From positions 1 through 26,075 of the forward strand of contig JBNGIS010017181.1 of the NCBI GenBank assembly GCA_049999725.1: a DNA stretch of 26,075 bases. Reading direction: 5' to 3'. The stretch comes from Haplomitrium mnioides (taxonomy: Eukaryota > Marchantiophyta > Haplomitriopsida > Calobryales). The notes under the pieces were generated by a model. That model was given only the letters and a program-made list of their open reading frames with translations. It was not told the origin of the DNA and made no database searches. This document shows, one piece after another, positions 19,301 through 26,075 of this stretch (position 1 is its first letter; each line of letters begins with the position of its first letter). Position numbers and translations under genes: made by a program.

Positions 19301-21493
19301 TATATGTCCTGGCAAAAGAGAAATTGCATAAGCATGTCATTGAAGGACCGTGGTTTAGTGTTGATGCTGAAAAGCTTCTTGTCATGATTCTGGAAAGCAA
19401 TGGCAGTAGCGCTCTAATCTGCGCAAACACGTCTAAACCTGTTTTGAAATGGTTATTTGGAAAGGATCAATTGAAGGACATGAACATGGACCATCTCCTG
19501 GCTTGGTTTACCAAAACATGCTCTGCCAGTGGGCAGGAACAGAAGACATTGCAGATTCAACTCGCAGAAAGTGGGAAAGATATGGCTTCACGGGAGTTTC
19601 AAGAGCTTGCTCACCTGGCTGGTGATGAAGACTGTGGGGCCATCCTACTAAGATCTCTGTTTGACAGAGTTTCCGCAAATGGTCTTGATCATGACATCGG
19701 AATTGTTGCAAGGACAATATCAAAACTTGCCCAAATGAATACCTCCGTAGGATGCCAATTAATCAAGCATGATTTTGTTCACTGCGTGCAGCCCTTGATT
19801 GGGCTTCACAATTCAAGAGCATCAGAATCAACTCTATCATTTTGTGTAGAGCTTCTCTGTGAACTCCTGTATGCACAAGAGGATGTAATTGTTAGCAGAG
19901 CCTGGGTCAGCATTGCCAGCCAGGTAACATTTCATATAATAATCGAGCCTACAAATTGGGTCTGCTTCGGGCATGTGACATGTAGATATAAAAGCATATC
20001 GTTCAATTGAGTTTGCTTAGATGTCAACCGCTCACATTTTTTGTGACTGTCGCTGCTGCAGTCTCTCGGCCTACTGCTGGCACAGATGGGTTCTGCGAGT
20101 CAGTATGGAGTTCTCAGTCTTTTAAGTCTCGCCTCGTTGCTTATGCACAGGTCTGAGTCTGTTGGCTCTCTGAAAGAAGTTTGTGATATATTTGCAACGC
20201 ACAGAGAGTTTTGTAAAAGCTGTGAGGCCAAAGTTTTACAAGCGTCAGATAAAGGCTCCAACTTGTCACATTTGGACCTAATCTCAGCTGAAGGACAAAT
20301 ATTGTGCGGTGCTATTCTCTTCCACCTACTGTGGTTAAGATGGTATATTCCCTTGCCTTATTTTCCATTACTATTGTACGAATTTTATAGTTAGCACTGT
20401 GACTGCCATAGTCGTGCAGTTACAATTTCTTATGACATATATAGTGTCAACATGGGTACAGGTGCAAAGTGCAAAGTTCGACCATTGTGGGTGAAGAGAT
20501 GACCCTAAGCTCAATGATATCATGTGAGCATCTTTGCAGAATTATTTACTTTGGCCCTTGTCTATTGAAAGTTCTGGCATCATCATGCCTTGTAGAGAAG
20601 CTTTCACAGCTCATAAACAGAAATGGAGTGGCCTATGGGTCACATCCCAACATTCTTGGCTTGGGGACCTCCCTCCTAAGGTCTGTAACCATGATTCTTC
20701 AAGGGTCAGTCCTTGCGGACAACATTCTGGTCCAAAGGAATGCGAGTTACTGCTTATCGTGGCTCTTGAGTGGCAAATGTCTGACAACTCAGCAGCTGAT
20801 GGCCGTAAGAAGTAGTCCTTGGAATCAGGTTCTCCTCGAGGAAATCGCAAGTTTACTGTCAGCCCCTGTACATCAGATGGGGCATCAGAGACATGGTCAA
20901 AATAATGGATTGCTGATAGTGGTTGCTCTTCTACGGATTTCACCCCCACTAGAATGGCTATCATCAATTTTCTCTCAAAGCTGTATAACGGCAATTGTGA
21001 ACAACATGTCAGAGGAAAACATAAATCTTGCCAAGGTGACACTGTTCAATGAACTTCTACACTCTCGGTATCTTGGACAAGATCATGTTAAAAAGTTGCG
21101 TGACATATTTCAGGTAAGCAATGCTGTTCCATTCTTGTCATCCACATTGTACTCATTTATTGCATGACTAGCTCTCATTCGCCTCGACTGCAGCTTGCTC
21201 GCAGAGACGTTTACCATGCAAACTCTCGCCTACCTCAGACTAGAGCGACAAATTCCGATCGACAAACCAAGAGTGAATATGATACAGTGACTGCTGGTTT
21301 ACTCGATCTGATTAGATTGTCGGACGGTTTACTTGAAACTCTTCGCAATAATATAATCCAAGTTTTAACAAGTGGATCTCATGGACTAGATGGGCATCCG
21401 GATCCAGAAGCTGTTTCTGGTGATCGAGTAGCTACCAGTTTGATTACCCTATGTGATGAATTTGTGCAGACAAGCTATTTGCAGTTTGAGTAA
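16318..21493 (+). CDS. PRD1: PRD1 homologue (putative recombination initiation defect 1)
   Basis: In Arabidopsis and rice PRD1 is needed to make meiotic DNA double-strand breaks, working with SPO11, MTOPVIB, PRD2, PRD3 and DFO. Nine exons fit with matched phases: 16318-16758, 17094-17212, 17412-17569, 17663-17950, 18081-19074, 19185-19923, 20062-20342, 20462-21113, 21194-21493. Total 1323 residues, against about 1330 in Arabidopsis. Family hallmarks: N-terminal C-x2-GHR and ICLQCLLNLLADP; VHRQHAVAEL; HSHFLVSPL; GDEIRGEILFALYKLSSL across exons 2-3; ALLTVLAC; DYVFEILRVS; LISAEGQILCGAILFHLLWL; CRIIYFGPCLLKVLASSCLV. Most of the protein is leucine-rich and helical, as expected for its ARM-like repeats. 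All catalytic work is done by partners, so no active site is expected. The short exon 2 (119 bases, LHLMGLLLE... VTGLELP) is out of frame with longer chance ORFs. A further 3' exon around 21551-21621 (IQELTNEAKSVFPQ) is possible if GTGCAG at 21469 is used as donor. Confidence 0.92.
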
Positions 21494-21625
21494 TGGTTCA
21501 TTTGGACACATTGAACTCTCTGCCTACATTTTGAGATTCATCTGAAGCAGATCCAGGAACTTACGAATGAGGCTAAATCAGTTTTTCCGCAACGTAAAAG
21601 TGTCTTCTTCAGACCACATGGTAAC
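21494..21625. other. PRD1 3' flank
   Basis: Short segment after the stop. It has an open stretch after an AG at about 21550 that could be an extra 3' exon (see PRD1). No polyadenylation signal of standard form seen. Confidence 0.35.
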
Positions 21626-21685
21626 GTTCAGGTTGCTTGTAGCCTGCCTACATCCGTTCAGGTTGCTTGTAGCCTGCCTACATCC
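21626..21685. repeat. Tandem duplication of 30 bp
   Basis: GTTCAGGTTGCTTGTAGCCT plus GCCTACATCC occurs twice without a mismatch (21626-21655, 21656-21685). Confidence 0.95.
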
Positions 21686-21715
21686 GTTTATGAGAGCGTT
21701 GGTAAGTGCTTAGCC

Positions 21716-21837
21716 GTCCCTACGGAGATGGTTTATTGCAATTTAGTCCCTCTACGGAGATGGTTTATTGCAATTTAGTCCCTTGTCGGAATTGGAATTT
21801 GCAATTTAGTCCCTTGTCGGATTTTTATTCCAATTTA
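21716..21837. repeat. Tandem array, four units of 29-32 bp (GTCCC...CAATTTA)
   Basis: Four units each start GTCCC and end CAATTTA: 21716-21745, 21746-21777, 21778-21808, 21809-21837. The first two contain TACGGAGATGGTTTATTG; the last two contain TTGTCGGA. Repeats like these are common near the ends of plant DNA transposons, which fits the transposase downstream. Confidence 0.85.
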
Positions 21838-21849
21838 GTCACTCTGACA

Positions 21850-21978
21850 ATATATTACACAACGGCCACTGAAACGGACTGCACACAACGGCCACTGGAA
21901 ACGGACTGCACACATATATTACACAACGACCACTGGAAACGGATTGCACACAACGGCCACTGGAAACGGACTGCACAC
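21850..21978. repeat. Nested tandem array: two 64/65-bp units, each with two 27-bp subunits
   Basis: Large units (21850-21913, 21914-21978) begin ATATATTACAC; each holds two copies of ACACAACGGCCACTGGAAAC plus GGACTGC. There are a few point differences (GACC for GGCC, GATTG for GACTG) and one missing G. Confidence 0.9.
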
Positions 21979-22048
21979 AACTGACGGTGGACTGCAAGAG
22001 ACTGGGCAAGTGTAGATAGTGCGCGACGCATCTAGCGTTACACTCCAT

Positions 22049-22207
22049 CTTACATGAATTCGACGCATCCAGTTCACCTGATTCAGATTTCTAGTGGGAC
22101 GTATCCAACATTACACTCCATCCTACATGAATTCGACGCACTTAGTTTACCAGATTCAGATAGACTATCTTACATGAATTCTACGCGCCCAGTTCACCAG
22201 ATTCAGA
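22049..22207. repeat. Three spaced copies of a 39-bp motif
   Basis: CTTACATGAATTCGACGCAT, then CCAGTTCACCAGATTCAGA, at 22049-22087, 22122-22160 and 22169-22207, with a few differences each. The first two are preceded by TTACACTCCATC. This is the kind of subterminal repeat seen in Mutator-like elements. The following 22208-22672 has AAATTCAGC/GAATTCAGC short repeats and nothing else recognised. Confidence 0.8.
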
Positions 22208-22672
22208 TTTCTATCTGATATGAATTCTGACTTACGATGCGTAGCGCTCCTATGAACTGAACCTAGATTTCTATTTTGAAATTTGAAATCAGCCCAGAAA
22301 TGTGCACGACTCTAATTCACTGTCTTACCTCAACCCAGATTTCTATTCTGAAATCTGAATTCAGCCTTCAAATGAACCCTGTAATGCAATCATGTAACAA
22401 CAAATTCAACACAACATGAAATTCAGCTACGAATTCAGCACAACATCAAATTCAGCTCTCATCATACTCTCAAACAAATTGAAGCCGCTACTAACAAATT
22501 AGGAGCGGGAGTAGCTAGCAACCAATAAAATCAGAGCGGTAAGAGGATTTCAAATTTGATTTTGATGGGGAGGGAAGGGTGCACAATGCGATGTTGAATA
22601 AGAAGTCACGATTTGATTGAACAAGAGGCCAATAGATGGAGTAGAACTCATTCACTTTTGTCATTTTTCCAT

Positions 22673-24439
22673 ATGTGCGACGATTTCTATATGTCTGGCG
22701 ATGGATTTGCTGAGGACGACTCCCAATCTCCAACAACATTTTGAGGAGACCCATCTTTAGCACCCGGCAGCTTATTTCCTACGAGCAAAGATGTTAGAAC
22801 AGCAATTAAGATTTATTCTGTTGCGAAATCTTTCAAGATTCTCCTAAAGAAGAATGACAATGTGAGATATACTGTCGAATGTGCTGAGCCAACTTGCAAT
22901 TGGCGATTTCATGCTTCATGTGTCTCAAAATATTCATTGGCTTTTCGAATCAAATCACATAGAGGCCCACATACTTGTACAGGAAGTAGCAGCAATCATA
23001 ATCGTTCGGCAGATACTGCATGGGTTGCCAGCATTGTGAAACCTCGTCTAAGAGAGCTTCCATTGTACAAGGCTATAGACATGAAGAGAGATATTCGTAG
23101 AGAAAAGTTTATTGATGTTGCATACTCTACTATACAGAGAGGAAGGAACTTGGCTTTGAAGGAGATCATGAGCTCATTTGAAGATGGATACATGGATCTT
23201 CCAGAATGGTGTGTGCAGCTTTGTAAGGTTAATCCTGGCAGCATTGCAAATGTGGAAGAGAAAGAGGGTAGATTTGATCGGGTGTTTGTAGCATTCTCTG
23301 CATGCATTGCAGGGTTTCGATGGTGTTGCCCATTGATTGGCCTAGATGGAACACATCTACGAGGAAAGTATTTGGGAGTTCTTTTGACTGCGACATGGGT
23401 GGATGCAGAGGGGCATTTGTTTCCAATTGCATTTGCGGTAGTTACGAGTGAGAATGGCTGCAATTGGTCATGGTTCTTAAAGAAGCTGAAGGGTATTATC
23501 TTTCCTCAGAGATATGCCTTTCTATCAGACCGACAAAAAGGGCTTATTGGTGCTGTGACCGAAATCTTTCTAGACTCAAATCATGCATGTTGTATGCGTC
23601 ATTTAGTAGAAAACTTTCATAAGAAGTTCAAGAACAAGTTTCTCTTAGAGTTGTTATGGGATGCCGCAAAAGCTCGAACTAATACAGATTTCTTACAGGT
23701 ACTGGACAAGATGAATATCATTCGAGATGATGCAGTTACTTGGGTATGGGATTCAGGTCCAGAATTTTGGGCTATTACTAGATTTCAAGGACGCCACTAT
23801 GGGCACTTGACATCCAACATTGCAGAGTCGTTAAACTCATGGATCAATTCTGCAAGAGATCTTCCTATGATTGCGATGTTTGAGGCCATTCGATGTGGAC
23901 TCACTCGCTGGTTTGCCCAACGACATGTTGATGCAACCAAGGTTTCAAGCCAGCTATGTACTAAAGCTTGCAGCAAGTTTCGAGCACTTCAAGAGAGTGG
24001 ACGTACATATGAGGTGATTCGTATCAATGATCATGAATTTGAAGTACGATCTTCTATGGTTTCGAGGATTGTGAACTTAGAAGCATGGACTTGTGATTGC
24101 TTCTGGTGGCAACATGAATGTTTTCCATGCTATCATGCATTTGCTGCAATTGTTAATCGAGGACGAGAGTTTTGTGATTTTGTACATCCTTCATTTCAAA
24201 CAAAAGCTTGGAAGCAAGCTTATTCTGGATATATACTGCCTGTACATGATAAATGTGAATGGCCAAAAGATGGAGATGTTGGTCGTCTCTTACCACCTAA
24301 TTGTCGACGACCTCCTGGCAGACCTAAGATAAGCAGACTAAAGTCTTATTTGGAAAAAGGTCTTGCTAAACGGGCATCCAAATGCACTAGATGTGGGCAT
24401 TCGAATCATAACATTAGATCTTGCAAAGAAACTCTTTAG
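22673..24439 (+). pseudogene. MuDR-type (MULE) transposase with one premature stop
   Basis: Cut-and-paste DNA transposase. From ATG 22673 the frame reads MCDDFYMSGDGFAEDDSQ, meets TGA at 22742-22744, and then stays open in the same frame to TAG at 24437-24439 (588 codons counting the stop). After the stop: KDVRTAIKIYSVAKSFKI and a CNWRFHASC (N-terminal MuDR DNA-binding domain with its WRF/C motif). Then the MULE catalytic core: LIGLDGTHLRGKY (Asp, about residue 225), FLSDRQKGL (Asp, about 286), CCMRHL, and NIAESLNSWI (likely Glu). Then a SWIM zinc finger CDCFWWQHECFPCYHAF and a C-terminal zinc knuckle CTRCGHSNHNIRSC after an RRPPGRPK hook. With no in-frame ATG between the TGA and the MuDR/MULE linker (first is AIDMKR, about 23080), the intact part may not be translated in full. 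An intron removing the TGA is possible (CTTTAG acceptor near 22759), but no good donor was seen. Confidence 0.88.
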
Positions 24440-24700
24440 ATATAGAGTTCTGGATGCAAATTTCTTGCCTTAGTGAATTCCAATGCATATTACAATTTGG
24501 TTAGATTTAGGTAGATTTTTACGTTGTAACACATTTTGTGCTATAGGATTGCATTGTGTTAATGGATTGCCAACTCCATTGTGTTACTGGGATTGCACTA
24601 GCAAGCAGAATTCTGGGTTGCATTGTGTTACTGTCACCCCCTTCCCTCCTCTCTTAACACCTGGTTGAGGCTTTTTCTAGAAAAAAGGGTGACAAAGAGT
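24440..24700. repeat. MULE 3' flank with short direct repeats
   Basis: The motif (G)GATTGCATTGTGTTA or close variants appears at about 24547, 24578 and 24620 (GGATTGCATTGTGTTAATGG, CTCCATTGTGTTACTGGG, GGTTGCATTGTGTTACTG). No inverted match to the tandem arrays at 21716-22207 was found, so terminal inverted repeats are not seen and the element's right end is unknown. Confidence 0.5.
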
Positions 24701-26002
24701 AACAAAGGTCTTTAATGAGACGGCCCCAGCACCTTTGTTAGTGAATTCAGATCTTAACGATCCTGAACTTCTCACCTGTTCTTCCCACACTACTCTCACA
24801 ATCACCAAACCCAAGACAGACCTGTCTTCTTCCTCACCACAAACAGAGCAAACACAATTCAACTGATTCTGGAGTACATCCACACTGTGCTTGATGTAAC
24901 ACTTGTTTGCAGATATTCAATGTCACCCCCTATGAACAGGAGTGTATGCAATTGTCACACATGGATGATCTTACAGCCTTCCTCTACAGGCTGTGTCCTA
25001 ACATCTCCAAGACTAAACACTCTACCAAGCACTCAATTATCAGCAAGTCTAACTACTCCAGCACCTACAACAGAGCTATCTAACTTATTCTCTCCACAAT
25101 ATGGACAACACAACCCAACAGCTAAATCAAACAAAATGGCCTTTCTAATTGTGTACAAAATTATCTTCTTCTCTTCCTACTCTCCTAATATCACTCTGAA
25201 AACATAATCCACCAGAAACATCACTCTCTCTGCTACTCTATCTCCACTCACCCACCCTTTCCAGATAGTTTATAGCTTCCCTCGCGAGAAGTCCTGCATT
25301 TACTTCCTCAGGCTAGGAAGAGGTCTTGTTTAACTTCCACCTCTGGAAGACAGTCCTCTCGACTACTGGCCACCCACTCCACCCGAGAATTGGATGGATC
25401 TTCCTTGCAGTGCTCAGGCACTAACATGGCCACTCCTCTCCCTTCCTCCACAAGATTGTAACTCCAACAGCAATCTCCAATTGCTTCTGGGACTGATTCT
25501 CCTGCACAAACTAAAGCAAAGGCGACACCAGGACCCCCCCTTGGCTGCCCCTCACGAAATACAGACTGAACAAATTCTCCTCTCCTCTACGTGTTGGTCC
25601 ACCTCCAAATGCTGGCCTGCCTTCAAATGTGAATACACTTGAGTAGTCTGAGCCTCTAGAGCCTCCTGCCCAGCGATTCTCAGGACTCCTTCAGTCCACC
25701 TCCACCCTGTGATGGCATTCCCTCACGAGTACACCCCCTCACCAAAAGTCTCACCAGAATTCTCTCCCCTGTCTCCCGCTGCTTTCTCTGCACAAAGTTA
25801 TCCGTCCCCTCCACAACAGAGTGAGCTCCCCTATACCCCTTGCGAATTTCTCATATCTTTTGTCGTTTCTCCTCCCTCTGATTTGGATTCTTCCTATGTT
25901 TGGATGTCGATTGATGGAAATGGGTGTCGCTCCGAGCAGGCTCGTTGCTGACCGTAGAACGCAAACTCTAAGCGCTCTGTTTATTTTTGCAAGGCGGTAG
26001 AG
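24701..26002. other. Unassigned pyrimidine-rich region
   Basis: About 1.3 kb with strong C/T bias on the plus strand from about 25200 (CTCTCCCTTCCTCCAC, CCTCTCCCGCTG-type runs). It has several open stretches without any recognised motif. It could be part of the transposon, another repeat, or the promoter and 5' UTR of a gene that starts at the window edge. Confidence 0.35.
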
Positions 26003-26075
26003 ATGATGTCAATTTCAAGGCTCTGGCTAAATTCTGCAAGACGACAAGGGCTCGGCGCAAATCTGATGGCAATTT
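26003..26075 (+). CDS. Possible start of a gene with mitochondrial-type leader (runs off the window)
   Basis: ATG at 26003 (and ATG at 26006) opens MMSISRLWLNSARRQGLGAN followed by LMAI at the edge. It has four Arg, several Ser/Leu and no acidic residue, the composition of a mitochondrial presequence. A pyrimidine-rich stretch and TTATTTTTGCAAG lie just upstream. Only 24 codons are visible, so this may be chance. Confidence 0.3.
   Translation, partial: MMSISRLWLNSARRQGLGANLMAI

Noticed and set aside
21716-22207. CRISPR-like array
   Set aside because: Repeats are adjacent or diverged with no unique spacers of constant length, and the DNA is from a plant.
22996-23463. 155-codon minus-strand ORF over the transposase
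   Set aside because: Shadow of the MULE coding strand, without motifs of its own.
25709-25951. 80-codon Pro/Ser-rich ORF
   Set aside because: Composition follows the C/T-rich DNA and no known motif is present.

Overview
The window is nuclear DNA from a land plant. Four genes have spliced exons with canonical GT/AG junctions and plant-type products: (S)-ureidoglycine aminohydrolase, a perakine-reductase-type aldo-keto reductase, the meiotic protein PRD1 and a zinc-knuckle protein. The mobile DNA is also plant-like: Ty1/copia elements with an initiator-Met tRNA primer site, LINE remnants, a tRNA-like SINE and a MuDR-type transposase. I cannot name the species. A non-seed plant (lycophyte, fern or bryophyte) is only a guess from the mixture. 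There is one 10-base N gap at 3433-3442.

Region 1 (1-6402) is a nest of retroelements: a LINE reverse transcriptase remnant; a decayed copia element (A) with primer site, repetitive leader and a broken gag that carries a SINE with a 20-bp target duplication; a reverse-oriented LINE 3' tail; and a second copia element (B) that keeps both LTRs and an intact RT/RNase H but has lost gag, protease and integrase.

Region 2 (6403-9125, +) holds the last six exons of an (S)-ureidoglycine aminohydrolase gene, covering the catalytic C-terminal cupin. The N-terminal half is not in the window, so either the retroelement nest sits in an intron of this gene or the 5' half is lost. Two introns carry more retroelement debris.

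Region 3 (9758-13422) has two divergent genes: on the minus strand a two-exon gene for a small OXLD1/UPF0651-type protein with a mitochondrial-like leader, and on the plus strand a three-exon gene for a nine-zinc-knuckle protein with a short ALY-like motif at its N-terminus.

Region 4 (14241-21493) has another divergent pair separated by 324 bp: a five-exon aldo-keto reductase (minus, 342 aa) and a nine-exon, apparently full-length PRD1 homologue (plus, 1323 aa), which is needed for meiotic double-strand break formation in plants where it has been studied.

Region 5 (21494-26075) is transposon territory: a series of different tandem repeats, then a MuDR/MULE transposase ORF with a single in-frame stop near its start, then about 1.5 kb of unrecognised pyrimidine-rich DNA. 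The last 73 bases may open a new gene with a mitochondrial-type leader. The genes do not form one pathway. I did not find a clearly new biological system; the best leads are the nested insertions, the odd zinc-knuckle N-terminus, and the internally deleted but ORF-intact copia element.
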